Shown in pieces: positions 29,965 through 39,937 of a DNA stretch of 64,000 nt. A program made the position numbers and the translations under genes. Position 1 is the first letter of the stretch, and every line of letters begins with the position of its first letter. The notes below the pieces were generated by a model. It had not been told where the DNA came from. It worked only from the letters and a program-made list of their open reading frames with translations, and did not search any database. This DNA comes from Deltaproteobacteria bacterium (GTDB taxonomy: Bacteria > Desulfobacterota > Desulfuromonadia > Geobacterales > Pseudopelobacteraceae), in assembly GCA_016182975.1 (NCBI GenBank), contig JACPFJ010000006.1, positions 124,001-188,000 on the forward strand, in the 5' to 3' direction.

Positions 29965-31530
29965 TTATAACCCCTGAAGTGCTTTTCGTACATCCGCATT
30001 CCAAGGTTCGATCTCCAATGCCCTGCGATAGAAAGATTTTGCCTCTTCCGGATGGCCCACGGCCGTACAGATCATTCCCAGCCCGGCCAGGGTCTCCACG
30101 TCGCGGGGCTGTTTCCTGTGCAGGTCGAGATAGATTTGGATGGCCTCGTCGGTCATCCCGAGCTCGGCAAAGTAGAGGTCGGCCAGGTTCTTGCGGAAGT
30201 TGCTGTTGGCCGGCTGCAGCTCAACCGCCCGTTCGTAGGCGCGCCGAGCGCCCTCGATGTCGCCGATGCGGTAACGCAGAACGCCAAGGTCATTATGGAA
30301 GAGGGCATTGCTGCTGTAGTTGTGGGCAAGTTCTTCCAGCAGTGAATGCGCTTCGCTCAGCCGGTCCTGCTGCACAAGCCTCTGCGCTTCGGCGTATATC
30401 TCATCGGCGCTGCGAACTGCAGCGGGTGCCGGTTGAACCTTTTTCACCGCGTCAGCAATAGCGGCAAGCGATTCCCTGGCTTCCCTGTTCCATGGCTCAA
30501 TCTTCAGGATGCTTTCAAGGAAGGAACGGGCGTCATCTGGCCTGTCGACTTCCAGACTTATGTTACTTAGCGCCTTAAGCGTCTCAATGTCCCGCGGATT
30601 GCCGCCCAGTATCTGGAGATACAGTTTAAGCGCCTCCTCGGTCTCGCCACAGGCGATGTAGAGAAGATCAGCCAGGTTTTTCCGGAAATTCAGATTGCCC
30701 GGCTGCAGACGGAACGCCTCTTCGTGATGGCTACGGGCCTGGGCAATATCACCATCCTGCTGACAGAGCACCCCCAGGTCATTATGGCCGGCCGTATACT
30801 CGGGATAACGTGCTAGCAGATCCTGCAGCGCTCGACGAGCCTCGCTGTTTTTTCCGGAATTTGCCAGCTCAAGGGCCTGACGATGCAGCTGTTCGGGGCT
30901 CTTCGGCGGCTCCTGGAAGACCGGTGCCTTCTGGGTCGGGGCTACGGGAGGCTGCGGCATTACTGCAACCGGTGGTGCCGCTGGAGCCTGCGGGACCGGG
31001 CTGGATATTCGAGCCGGCTGAGGCGGCTCCGGCAGCGCCCCCCCCAGATTCTGCAGGGCCTGGCGGGCCTGGCTGTTGACCGCATCCAGTTGCAGGGTAC
31101 GGCTAAAATACTGGCGGGCCTGCTCGCGCCGGCCGATCCGGGTACTGATGGTGCCGAGGGCATTCAGGGTCTCGACGTCGAAGGGGTTGTCCTTGAGGAT
31201 GTCCAGGTAGGTATGGATGGCGTCATCAGCCCATTCCAGCTCCACAAAATAGAAGTCGGCCAGGTTCTTGCGAAACGTAATGTTGCGCGGGTCGAGTTTG
31301 TGGGCCTTTTCATAGTGGGCCAGGGCCTTCAGGCCGTTGCCGGCCTGGTAGTAGAGCACCGCCAGGTCGTTATGGGCCTGGGCGAATTCAGGGTATATCT
31401 TCAGGAAGTTCTGGATCTGGCTGAGCGCCTCATCCGGCTCCACTTCGCGAAGGGACGACACGATTCTTTCATAGGTCGCACGACCTTCAATAATGATAAG
31501 ATTGCTCTGAGAATCACTATACATTTCCAA
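29965..31530 (-). CDS. TPR repeat protein
   Basis: Repeated TPR units (AHNDLAVLYYQAGNGLKALAHYEKAHKLDPRN etc.). Confidence 0.88.
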   Translation of the reverse strand: MEMYSDSQSNLIIIEGRATYERIVSSLREVEPDEALSQIQNFLKIYPEFAQAHNDLAVLYYQAGNGLKALAHYEKAHKLDPRNITFRKNLADFYFVELEWADDAIHTYLDILKDNPFDVETLNALGTISTRIGRREQARQYFSRTLQLDAVNSQARQALQNLGGALPEPPQPARISSPVPQAPAAPPVAVMPQPPVAPTQKAPVFQEPPKSPEQLHRQALELANSGKNSEARRALQDLLARYPEYTAGHNDLGVLCQQDGDIAQARSHHEEAFRLQPGNLNFRKNLADLLYIACGETEEALKLYLQILGGNPRDIETLKALSNISLEVDRPDDARSFLESILKIEPWNREARESLAAIADAVKKVQPAPAAVRSADEIYAEAQRLVQQDRLSEAHSLLEELAHNYSSNALFHNDLGVLRYRIGDIEGARRAYERAVELQPANSNFRKNLADLYFAELGMTDEAIQIYLDLHRKQPRDVETLAGLGMICTAVGHPEEAKSFYRRALEIEPWNADVRKALQGL

Positions 31531-31652
31531 ATCCCCTCATGGCATCATGGTATTTTTAGGATTTTATCGAATCGCGCCTACTAAATGCAACTGAAATAAA
31601 GATGGCACGGGACATCGTGCCGTTTCTTCAAAAGATGAATCTGAAATAAATT

Positions 31653-31677
31653 CGGGGGGTGTAAGAAGCACCCCCCG
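31653..31677 (-). terminator. probable intrinsic terminator downstream of the 31711-32919 gene
   Basis: Perfect 9-bp stem CGGGGGGTG-taagaag-CACCCCCCG, followed on the minus strand by AATTTATTT; second hairpin GGCACG...CGTGCC at ~31607. Confidence 0.6.
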
Positions 31678-31710
31678 ATCAATGACGGCCTGGAGCCCCG
31701 CAACATGCCC

Positions 31711-32919
31711 TCAGAAAGGTTTTAGCGCATAACCATCGACCTCATCCGCGCTGGTATCCATCTGCCTCCCGGCGGCATCCTTGCCGGTAAATTTGAAGAC
31801 CAGGTGGGAAGCGTCGATGGTGAGACCCTGATCGCCATTGGCTATATCTATCGTGCTGTTCTGCTGAAGCGTAATCACCACACTGGCCAGCCGAGTCACC
31901 GGGTTATAGGTAACTGAGAAGGGGCGTTTGTTGATGAGAGCTTCCTTGGATGAATCTACAGGCAGGGTATTGTTGTAGTAACCGCCTGCCGTGCTTTTTG
32001 CCCGCGATATCTCCCAGTTCGCCGGATTGATAACAGACGCGAGATCCATCTCATTGGTAAACTGGATGGCTATGGTCGCCTTTGAGGTGGTATCAGGGAA
32101 TAATAGCGTGGGATCAAGCCACCAGAGGGGCTTTCCGGGGGGAAGTAGCTGGTTGAAATTTTTACTGTTGGCCGCATCCATATAGGCGATCTTGGGCTTA
32201 TTGAGAATGAAACTCAAATCATTGGCCAGCCCGGTATCCTTAGACTTAAGAATCGACAACTGTTCCAGGGCCTTTTCAGTATCGCCGAGCTTTGCGTAGG
32301 CCGCACCGAGTTCATAGTTGGCTGCGGGAAAATCCTTTTTCAGCCTGAGCGCCTTTTCCAGCTGTTTGACGGCGTCCTCGGGACGTCCCATCTTGTTGTA
32401 GAGCACCCCCATACTGTAGGGAACGTTGCCGTCGCGGGGTGAAACCCTGGCAACCTTGTTGAACTGGGTTTCCGCCTCCCTGAAACGGTCGGTCTGGGTG
32501 TAGAGAATTCCTAGGGTGTAGTCGGCCACCGGGTTGATCGGATCCATCCTGGCCGCCACCTTGAACTCCTTTTCCGCGTCCGTGTACTGTTTGGCCTGGA
32601 GATAGGCATTGCCGAGATTGTTACGGGCGGTCACTGATGTCCTGTCGTTCTGGACGACGGTCTTGAACTCCCTGATCGCCTCTGCGATCTTTCCCTGGCC
32701 CTGGTAGATCTTGCCGATGTAGGTGTGGGCGGTCGCGTTCTGCGGGTCAAAGGCCAGCGCCTTCTTGAACTCCTTGAGCGCCTCATCCTTCTTGTTGTCG
32801 TTCAGGTACGTTGCCGCCTTGTATATCGCATACTGGGCGACCTGGCTGCGCTGTACCTGGATGTTTTCATTGACGGAGAAGAATGCGTCCGCCCCTGATG
32901 ATGAGAACATGTCTGCCAT
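31711..32919 (-). CDS. TPR protein with C-terminal Ig-like domain
   Basis: TPR units followed by ATIAIQFTNEMDLASVINPANWEISRA. Confidence 0.8.
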   Translation of the reverse strand: MADMFSSSGADAFFSVNENIQVQRSQVAQYAIYKAATYLNDNKKDEALKEFKKALAFDPQNATAHTYIGKIYQGQGKIAEAIREFKTVVQNDRTSVTARNNLGNAYLQAKQYTDAEKEFKVAARMDPINPVADYTLGILYTQTDRFREAETQFNKVARVSPRDGNVPYSMGVLYNKMGRPEDAVKQLEKALRLKKDFPAANYELGAAYAKLGDTEKALEQLSILKSKDTGLANDLSFILNKPKIAYMDAANSKNFNQLLPPGKPLWWLDPTLLFPDTTSKATIAIQFTNEMDLASVINPANWEISRAKSTAGGYYNNTLPVDSSKEALINKRPFSVTYNPVTRLASVVITLQQNSTIDIANGDQGLTIDASHLVFKFTGKDAAGRQMDTSADEVDGYALKPF

Positions 32920-33048
32920 GATACCTTCCTCCGGCCTGTGTATGCTTTTATTATCGGCTCATTTCACCCAGAAGTTTAGTATGTTCTGGGGTGGCCTGAC
33001 TGCGCAACCAGCCCCGTTGTGGCGTTTCTATTTGGAAAGGAGCGCCTG

Positions 33049-34446
33049 TTACCCGGAGAAGCCGGCTGCTTCATGCCTCAGGACATCAGACACCCGTCGG
33101 ACCACATCCCGCCACGCCCCCGGCTCCGCCTGCCGAATGAGCCGCAGCGTCGGGTACCAGGGGGTGTCCCCGCGCTCCAGCAGCCAGCGCCAGTCAGGGG
33201 CGTGGGGAAGCATGACCAGGGTCGGTTTCCCCATGGCGCCCGCCAGGTGCGCCACGGCCGTATCCACGGTTATTACCAGGTCGAGCTGCGCAATCAGGGC
33301 GGCCGTGTCGCCGAAGTCGCGGATATGCCCCGTCAGGTCGGTCAGCGGCAGCGGCAGGGCCCCCTCCCAGCCCATCTGCAGCGAGTACCACGAGACCCCC
33401 GCTACCTCCGCCAGCGGCGCCAGCAGTTCCGCCGGGCAGCTCCGCCCCGGGTCGGGATAGGACTTACCGGCCCAGCAGAGGCCGACCCTGAGACGCCCCT
33501 CGTCCGCTGCCAGGCCGCGCCAGAACGGGAGGCGCTCGGGTGGAGCGGACAGATACGGCACGGCATTGGGGATGGTTTCCACGGTCGTGTCAAAGATCAC
33601 CGGCAGACTCAGCAGGGGCAGATGCAGGTCGAAAGACGGCAGCGGCTGACCCAAAGCAACCACCTCCACGTTTCCGGACAGGCCTTGCATCAGCGTCACC
33701 AGCGGAGGATGACACTCGAAGACGACCCTCGCGCCCAAGGCTGCAACCAGCGGAATATAGCGGCAGAACTGGAGCGTGTCGCCGAAACCCTGCTCGGCAT
33801 GGATCAGAACGGTCCTGCCGCCCACCGGCTCCCCCTGCCAGCGGGGCTGCGGGAAATCCCGGCGCGGCGAGGTGAAGCCGCGCTTCTGCCAGCGCCACTC
33901 GTACTCCCGCCATCCCTCCCGGTAATCGCCCTTCAAGAGGAGCAGCAGCGCCCTGTTCCAGTGGGCCTCGGCATGATCGGGGGCGGCCGCGAGCACCGCG
34001 TCGCAGGCTGCCATGGCATCCGCCGGCAGCCCCAGCGACTGATAACATGTGCCCTGCGCCACACGGGCATCATGCAAATCCGGAGCCAGCTCCAGGGCGC
34101 GTGAGTAGCTTTCCGCGGCCTCCGCGTATCGGCGCATCTCCAGGAGCGTGTTGCCGCGGTTGTTCCAGACTACGGCAATGGCGGGAGATCGCTCCAGCAT
34201 TTTATCGTATACCGCCAGGGCCTCCTCGAATCTCCCCAAAAGGTGCAGGCAATGCCCCAGGCAGATAGATGCATCGCAGTGGTCGGGCGCCATGCCGAGC
34301 GCCTTTGCGAACTGGAAGGCCGCCTCGCGGACCCTCCCCGCCCCCAGCAGCCCCACCCCCAAGGCATGGAGCTCCCCGGCCGTCTCCATTATGACTCCAT
34401 TGCTGTCCGACATTGCGCGATACCCAGTCGGCGGAACGCCCGCCAT
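33049..34446 (-). CDS. TPR repeat + GT9-like (heptosyltransferase-type) glycosyltransferase
   Basis: N-terminal TPRs; LIHAEQGFGDTLQFCRYIPLVAALGARVVFECHPPL...LDLVITVDTAVAHLAGAMGKPTLVML. Confidence 0.85.
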   Translation of the reverse strand: MAGVPPTGYRAMSDSNGVIMETAGELHALGVGLLGAGRVREAAFQFAKALGMAPDHCDASICLGHCLHLLGRFEEALAVYDKMLERSPAIAVVWNNRGNTLLEMRRYAEAAESYSRALELAPDLHDARVAQGTCYQSLGLPADAMAACDAVLAAAPDHAEAHWNRALLLLLKGDYREGWREYEWRWQKRGFTSPRRDFPQPRWQGEPVGGRTVLIHAEQGFGDTLQFCRYIPLVAALGARVVFECHPPLVTLMQGLSGNVEVVALGQPLPSFDLHLPLLSLPVIFDTTVETIPNAVPYLSAPPERLPFWRGLAADEGRLRVGLCWAGKSYPDPGRSCPAELLAPLAEVAGVSWYSLQMGWEGALPLPLTDLTGHIRDFGDTAALIAQLDLVITVDTAVAHLAGAMGKPTLVMLPHAPDWRWLLERGDTPWYPTLRLIRQAEPGAWRDVVRRVSDVLRHEAAGFSG

Positions 34447-34525
34447 TATCTCGGCCGTTTCTCCGGCCGCTCGATGCCGAACGTCTCCAGGCGGTGCGGA
34501 GGCTCCTGCAGCTCATCCCCAAGAG
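34446..34525 (-). pseudogene. degenerate NtrC C-terminal (Fis-type HTH) remnant
   Basis: LLGMSCRSL / (frameshift) HRLETFGIERPEKRPR*, matching [28 protein letters not shown] of the intact gene at 35454. DNA 34461-34525 and 35475-35540 align with about 9 differences. Confidence 0.8.
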
Positions 34526-34537
34526 GGGGGAGAACGA

Positions 34538-34954
34538 TCATGCGTACCTCTGGATCATCAGCTTCATGAACTCTTCAATATCTCCAAGACCTTGGAATGA
34601 TATCTCATACACCTTTTCCAGATCAAGCCGGGCATATTCGTGGACGCACAGGTTGCGGAATCCGACGGCACGCACCATCCGTTCCGTGAGGTCTTCGTGT
34701 ATGACCCCTCTTTCCTGAAGCAGATAAAAAAACTCGTTCAAGCTGCCTGCCATGCCGAAACCTTCATCGCTGACCACATGAGCGGCCAGGTCGATACAAC
34801 CCTGGAGCGCCTGCATGAGGTTGAACATGATGATATCCTGGCTGTCCTGATCTGCCAGAAACAGGTGGAGGGCAGGCGGACGCTTGTCGCGTATCCTGGT
34901 CAGGCACTTTTCAATCTGTGCGGCCTTCGCCGTAACGATCGAGCTGTCAACCAT
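34538..34954 (-). CDS. hepT: HepT-like HEPN toxin (DUF86)
   Basis: Rx4HxY motif: GFRNLCVHEYARLD; 8-bp overlap with upstream mntA. Confidence 0.88.
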   Translation of the reverse strand: MVDSSIVTAKAAQIEKCLTRIRDKRPPALHLFLADQDSQDIIMFNLMQALQGCIDLAAHVVSDEGFGMAGSLNEFFYLLQERGVIHEDLTERMVRAVGFRNLCVHEYARLDLEKVYEISFQGLGDIEEFMKLMIQRYA

Positions 34955-35369
34955 GGGCCTGGTCCCCGTAGCGCTGCTTGAGTTTCGAGCGCATCATTGC
35001 GACATAATAAGAGAACTCTGCGATCATCGGCAGCCTGCGGCTGCGGAAGGCGCGCAATGCCTCCGGATCACGCTGGTATAGGCATGTGCCTTTGCGGAAC
35101 ACCTGGTCAAGGACGAGTTCTCCGGCGTTGTTCATGATCAGAGGGTGGACGTCGAGCCGGGTGATCCTGCCCAATTCGGCGATAACGGTGAAACGGAAAT
35201 CGTTGTAGCTGGAGATTGGTACCGAGGCATCGAGGAAGAAGGCCACATCCAGGTCGCTGCCGGGGCGATTCCTGCCGGCGGCATGGGAACCGAACAGGCA
35301 GCAGGCGGCAATCTCGGTTTTGCCGGCGCAGTAGCGGGCTATCCGCTCTTTGATTTCGCTGCTGGTCAT
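34947..35369 (-). CDS. mntA: MntA-like MNT nucleotidyltransferase antitoxin
   Basis: CLFGSHAAGRNRPGSDLDVAFF (GSxn-DxD motif). Confidence 0.88.
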   Translation of the reverse strand: MTSSEIKERIARYCAGKTEIAACCLFGSHAAGRNRPGSDLDVAFFLDASVPISSYNDFRFTVIAELGRITRLDVHPLIMNNAGELVLDQVFRKGTCLYQRDPEALRAFRSRRLPMIAEFSYYVAMMRSKLKQRYGDQAHG

Positions 35370-35453
35370 TGATTTCCCATAGAGTTGTCCGATGGCACGC
35401 CGGATCTGTTTTAACTCATGACAACAAGATGTAGCATATTTATCGACAAACCG

Positions 35454-36854
35454 TCAGTAAGATTTATTACGCCGCTCCGGCCGCTCGATGCCGAACTTCT
35501 CCAGGCGGTACTGCAGGGTCTTGTAGCTCATCCCCAAAAGCGGCGCCGCCTTGCCGATCACCCATTCGGCCCGCTCCATGGCCTTGATGATCAAACCCTT
35601 CTCCAACTCCTCGAAGGCGATCCCCTCCGGCGGCAGCTCGAAGGGGATACCGCCGGCCAGGGCCGAGGCGGCGGTGATCTCTACCGGGAGGTCCTCCGGT
35701 TCGATGTAGTTGCTCTCAGCCATCAGCACCGAGCGCTCGATGACCGACTCCAGTTGGCGCACGTTGCCGGGCCAGATGTAATTCATAAGCAATTTCAGTG
35801 CCGGCCTGGAGATGCCGTCCACGGCGATGCCTGATGCCTGGCTGTATTTTTTGACAAAGAATTCGGTCAATATTTTGACATCGCTCCCCCGTTCCCGCAG
35901 GGGGGGGAGGTTGATGCGGATCACGTTGAGGCGGTAGAAGAGGTCCTCGCGGAAGTTGCCGCGCCGGATCTCCTGCTCCAGCTCCTTGTTGGTGGCCGAG
36001 ACGATGCGCACGTCCAGGGGGATGTTGACCTTGCCCCCCACACGGCGGATCTCCTTCTCCTGGATGGCCCGCAGGAGCTTGGCCTGCATGGCCACGTTCA
36101 TCTCACCGATCTCGTCCAGGAAGACCGTGCCGCCGCCCGCCGCCTCGAAGATGCCGATCTCGCGCGCATTGGCGCCGGTAAAGCTCCCCTTTTCGTGACC
36201 GAACAGCTCGCTCTCGATCAGGGTGTCCGGTATAGCGGCGCAGTTGATGGCCAGGAACGGTCTTGCCCGGCGCTGGCTCCCGTCGTGTATGGCCCTGGCC
36301 ACCAGTTCCTTGCCGGTGCCGGATTCCCCGACGATCAACACCGTGGAGGTCGAGGCCGCGATCTTGGCGACAACCCGGAAGACCTCGCGCATCTTGGGGT
36401 GTTCGCCCAGCATGTTGGGGATGGTCTGGATCGCCTCGACCCGCTTCTGCAGCACGCGGTTCTCGCGCAACAGCCCGATACGCTCGAAGGCGCGCGCCAG
36501 GGTCAGGATCAGGTTGTCCCGCTCCAGCGGCTTCTCCAGGTAGTCGAAGGCCCCCTTCTTCATCGCCTCCACGGCGGAATCGACCGTACCGTGGGCGGTC
36601 ATGAGGATCACGCACTGCTGCGGATCGTCGGCCAGCACCCTCTTCAGCAGATCCAGCCCGCTCTCATCCTGCATCTTCAGATCGGTCAGGATCAGGTCGA
36701 ACTCGCGCCTCTCCAACTGTTTGAGCGCCTCGCGCACGCCGGGAACATCGACCACGTCGTACCCCTGCTTGGTCAGGATGACCCTGAGGATGTCCCGTTG
36801 TCCCTTTTCGTCATCGACGATCAGTATGCTTCCCTTTTTCGCTTGGTTGGGCAT
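35454..36854 (-). CDS. NtrC-family sigma54-dependent response regulator
   Basis: [48 protein letters not shown]-terminal HTH; start MPNQAKKG. Confidence 0.95.
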   Translation of the reverse strand: MPNQAKKGSILIVDDEKGQRDILRVILTKQGYDVVDVPGVREALKQLERREFDLILTDLKMQDESGLDLLKRVLADDPQQCVILMTAHGTVDSAVEAMKKGAFDYLEKPLERDNLILTLARAFERIGLLRENRVLQKRVEAIQTIPNMLGEHPKMREVFRVVAKIAASTSTVLIVGESGTGKELVARAIHDGSQRRARPFLAINCAAIPDTLIESELFGHEKGSFTGANAREIGIFEAAGGGTVFLDEIGEMNVAMQAKLLRAIQEKEIRRVGGKVNIPLDVRIVSATNKELEQEIRRGNFREDLFYRLNVIRINLPPLRERGSDVKILTEFFVKKYSQASGIAVDGISRPALKLLMNYIWPGNVRQLESVIERSVLMAESNYIEPEDLPVEITAASALAGGIPFELPPEGIAFEELEKGLIIKAMERAEWVIGKAAPLLGMSYKTLQYRLEKFGIERPERRNKSY

Positions 36855-36893
36855 GGTACCGTTCTTCTTTACGTTGAGAATTCGTAGGGGCGA

Positions 36894-36958
36894 TCCCTTG
36901 TGATCGCCCTTGTTGCAATTGCCGGCAAAAGGCGGGCACCCCAAGGGGATGCCCCTAC
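36894..36958. repeat. GTAGGGGC...GCCCCTAC inverted repeat
   Basis: gtaggggcgatcccttgtgatcgccc ... gggcaccccaaggggatgcccctac. Confidence 0.7.
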
Positions 36959-36977
36959 AACGGCGTCGGTCGTTTCT

Positions 36978-38396
36978 TTACGATCCCGGCTGAAGCGGCA
37001 GGAGCGCCGTGAAGGTCGTCCCCTCATCCGGCCGGCTCGCAACCAGGATCTCGCCGCCGTGCTCCTTGATGATCCGCTCGGTTATGGCAAGGCCGAGACC
37101 GATGCCCACATCCTTGGTGGTGAAGTAGGGGAGGAAGATCTTGGGGATGTCCTCCTCGCGGATGCCGCTGCCCTGATCGGCAAAGGTGAGCCGCACCCGG
37201 CCGGACTCCCTGTCCACGGAGGCGCCCAGGGTGATGACGCCGCCATCGCTCATGGCCTGGAGGGAGTTGTTGAGAAAGTTGATTATGCAGTTGCGCAGGA
37301 GTTCCTGATCGACCCACAGCGGCGGCAGGTCCGGGTCGATATGCTGTTCCACGCGGATATGCCGTTCCTCCAGACGGTCGGAGACCAGCGGCAAGGACTT
37401 TGCCAGGATCTCGCCGTACGCGGCCTGGACCCGGCGCAACTTGAGCGGACGGCCGTAGTTCATGAAGTTGAGCACCATGTAGTTGACCCGACGCACCTCT
37501 TCCTTGATCTTGTCGGTCAGTTCCTTCAGTTCCGGACTACTTTCGCCGCAGTGGGGCAGCATCTCGGCCTTGAGATGGTCGATGGCCAGGCTGATGTAGT
37601 TGAGCGGGTTGCGGATCTCGTGGGCGATGCCCGAGGCCAGCTGGCCGACACGGGAGAGGTGCTCGGCCTCGTAGAGGCGCTTTTCGAGGACCTCGCGCTC
37701 CCGCAGCTTTTCCACCATGTTGTTGAAGCCCGCCGCCAGTTCGCCGATCTCGTCCTGGCTCTCCACCGGAATGGTCACCGACAGGTCTCCCGCCGAGACC
37801 CGCTTGAAATCGTCAACCAGGCGGTGGATCGGCTGGGTGTAGCGCCGGGCCAGAAAGATGGTCAGGGCGATGCCCACGGCAAAGACCATACAGGTGGCGA
37901 ACAGCCGGCGGATGAAATTGGCGTGCTGGATGTCGCGGATGTTGTCCAGCAGCATGTTGATCTGGACGTAACCCAACTGTTCGTCGCCGACGATGACCGG
38001 CACCACCACCTCGTAAGGCCTCTGGGAAAGGACCGTTGCCCCCGCCTGCCGGCGCGGCGCGGCGCGCACCCCCTTCTCCAGCTTCCTGACCTCGCGCCGC
38101 TTGCCGATCTTTTCCGGGTCCGAGGAGTCGATGATCTCCCCCTCGTTGTTGATGATGTTGATCTCGTTGATCCCCTTGTCGCGGGCCTTGTTGAGGTATT
38201 CGGGCAGGCGGGAGGTCTCGGCTTCCGAGGTGAGGTCCTCGATGCTCATCTGGATCGCCTTGGATATCTCCTGGGAACTCTCCTGGATCTCGTGCACCAG
38301 ATCGTTCTGGGCAAACTGGTTCATGATGAAGAGGGTCAGCATGGCGAGGACCAGCAGGGAAAGCATGATGATGACGAGCTTGGAGTTGAGTTTCAT
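36978..38396 (-). CDS. HAMP-containing sensor histidine kinase
   Basis: N-terminal TM; SRVGQLASGIAHEIRNPLNYISLAIDHL; GSGIREEDIPKIFLPYFTTKDVGIGLGLAI. Confidence 0.93.
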   Translation of the reverse strand: MKLNSKLVIIMLSLLVLAMLTLFIMNQFAQNDLVHEIQESSQEISKAIQMSIEDLTSEAETSRLPEYLNKARDKGINEINIINNEGEIIDSSDPEKIGKRREVRKLEKGVRAAPRRQAGATVLSQRPYEVVVPVIVGDEQLGYVQINMLLDNIRDIQHANFIRRLFATCMVFAVGIALTIFLARRYTQPIHRLVDDFKRVSAGDLSVTIPVESQDEIGELAAGFNNMVEKLREREVLEKRLYEAEHLSRVGQLASGIAHEIRNPLNYISLAIDHLKAEMLPHCGESSPELKELTDKIKEEVRRVNYMVLNFMNYGRPLKLRRVQAAYGEILAKSLPLVSDRLEERHIRVEQHIDPDLPPLWVDQELLRNCIINFLNNSLQAMSDGGVITLGASVDRESGRVRLTFADQGSGIREEDIPKIFLPYFTTKDVGIGLGLAITERIIKEHGGEILVASRPDEGTTFTALLPLQPGS

Positions 38397-38413
38397 GGAG
38401 GCCCTTTAACGGC

Positions 38414-38485
38414 AATTATGAATTATGAATGCTGAATTTTGAATTGATTCGAAACTCATAATTCATAATTCAAAATTCATAATTC
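38414..38485. repeat. AT-rich quasi-periodic inverted repeat (AATTATG)n
   Basis: aattatgaattatgaatgctgaattttgaatt ... cataattcataattcaaaattcataattc. Confidence 0.7.
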
Positions 38486-38583
38486 GGATTTACATCTTAG
38501 CTCACCGGGCGGGCGGAAACAAGCGCTATGATCCCCCCAATCCCCAGTCCCGGCCGCGCCGCAACTGCGTTGTTGACACCCGG

Positions 38584-39879
38584 ATGGGGGGAATGATACA
38601 AACCCTTGCCATGTTTCCGTCATTCCACACCCCGTATCCGCGCTTGCTCCTCCTGGTGATCCTGTTGCTCTTCACCCTGCCCGGCGGCTGCACCAGTTAC
38701 CTCCCGCGCGAGAAGCTGCCGTTCCCCCTGACCGGTGACGCCTGCGACGACCAGGTCAAGGTGGTGACCGTGCCCCTGCCGGTGATCGCCTCCAGTCCCA
38801 ACGAAGGGATAACCTCCGGTGCGCTGTCCGCCTTCCTGATCCACAACCGGCGTGACGAGATCAACACGCTGCTGGCGCCCCAGGTGAACACCAACAGGTA
38901 CTTCGGCGTCACCACGTCGCTCTACGGCGCCTTCTACCCCACCCCCGACAGAAACATGGAGGTCAACCTCTCCCAGTCCACCAAGGTCAACCACTCCTAT
39001 GAATTCAGGATCAGGGACACATCACAGCTTGAGAACCGGCTCGAACTCAACGCCCATCTCTTCAAATTCTCCGACGGCTCGGCCCGTTTTTTCGGTTTTC
39101 AGGCCAAAAGCCCGGTTCAAAGGGAAACAAACTACGCCGACGACGAGGTCGGCTTCAACCTCTCGGCCGGCTATCAGCTCGGCAGGCACTTCCAACTCGT
39201 CCTGGGCGAGCGCTACCGCAACGTAAGCATCCGGCGGGGCGCGGTCGGCAAACTCCCCGATATCAAGGAGGCATTTCCTGCAGCAGCCGTGCCTGGCATC
39301 GACGGATTCGTCGCCCACGCCGCACGGCTCTCCATCGTCTACAGCACGCTGGACAACAGGGACACCCCCTCCTTCGGCGGCTACGCCAGGGTCACCCTGG
39401 AACCGAGCTTCAAGGCCTTGGGGGGCGCCGCCGACTACCGCCACTACGAGGCCGAGATGAAAGGGTACATTCCACTGGACAACGCCCGCTACATCAGCGT
39501 CTTCCGCCTCATGTACAACCAGACCCTGGGGGGCCAGGTCCCCTTTCTGGAGCAGAGTATCCTGGGGGGCGAGACCACCCTGCGCGGCTACGGACGCAAC
39601 CGCTTCATCGACAACAGCTTCTTCCTCTGCAACCTGGAGGAGCGCATCCGCCTCTTCCGCTGGGAGGTATTCAACGTCACCGCCGATTGGGAGATCGCCC
39701 CCTTTATAGACCTGGGAGCGGTGATGGAATCCCTCGACAAGGCCCGTACCGATAACTTCGAATTCAACCCCGGCATCGGCTTCCGCGCCATTGTCCGCCC
39801 CAACATCGTCGGCCGTGTCGACCTTGGCGTCGGGCGTGACGGTCCGGCCATCTTCGTGGGTTTGGGGTATCCCTTCTGA
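38584..39879 (+). CDS. lipoprotein-like outer-membrane beta-barrel (Omp85/bacterial surface antigen family)
   Basis: Lipobox-like LPGGC; RLSIVYSTLDNRDTPSFGGYARVTLEPSFKALGG; EQSILGGETTLRGYGRNRFIDNS. Confidence 0.8.
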   Translation: MGGMIQTLAMFPSFHTPYPRLLLLVILLLFTLPGGCTSYLPREKLPFPLTGDACDDQVKVVTVPLPVIASSPNEGITSGALSAFLIHNRRDEINTLLAPQVNTNRYFGVTTSLYGAFYPTPDRNMEVNLSQSTKVNHSYEFRIRDTSQLENRLELNAHLFKFSDGSARFFGFQAKSPVQRETNYADDEVGFNLSAGYQLGRHFQLVLGERYRNVSIRRGAVGKLPDIKEAFPAAAVPGIDGFVAHAARLSIVYSTLDNRDTPSFGGYARVTLEPSFKALGGAADYRHYEAEMKGYIPLDNARYISVFRLMYNQTLGGQVPFLEQSILGGETTLRGYGRNRFIDNSFFLCNLEERIRLFRWEVFNVTADWEIAPFIDLGAVMESLDKARTDNFEFNPGIGFRAIVRPNIVGRVDLGVGRDGPAIFVGLGYPF

Positions 39880-39937
39880 GTTTTGAGTTCTAAGTTTTGA
39901 GTTTTGAGTTAAAACTAAAAACTCAAAACTAAAAACC
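39878..39937. repeat. quasi-periodic inverted repeat (GAGTTTT)n between convergent genes
   Basis: gagttttgagttctaagttttgagttttgagtt/aaaactaaaaactcaaaactaaaaac. Confidence 0.7.

Noticed and set aside
31605-31620. TGGCACG as a sigma54 promoter
   Set aside because: No TTG(C/A) at the -12 spacing; the motif is part of a terminator-like hairpin.
36900-38435. 511-aa plus-strand ORF
   Set aside because: Antisense of the histidine kinase at 36978-38396.
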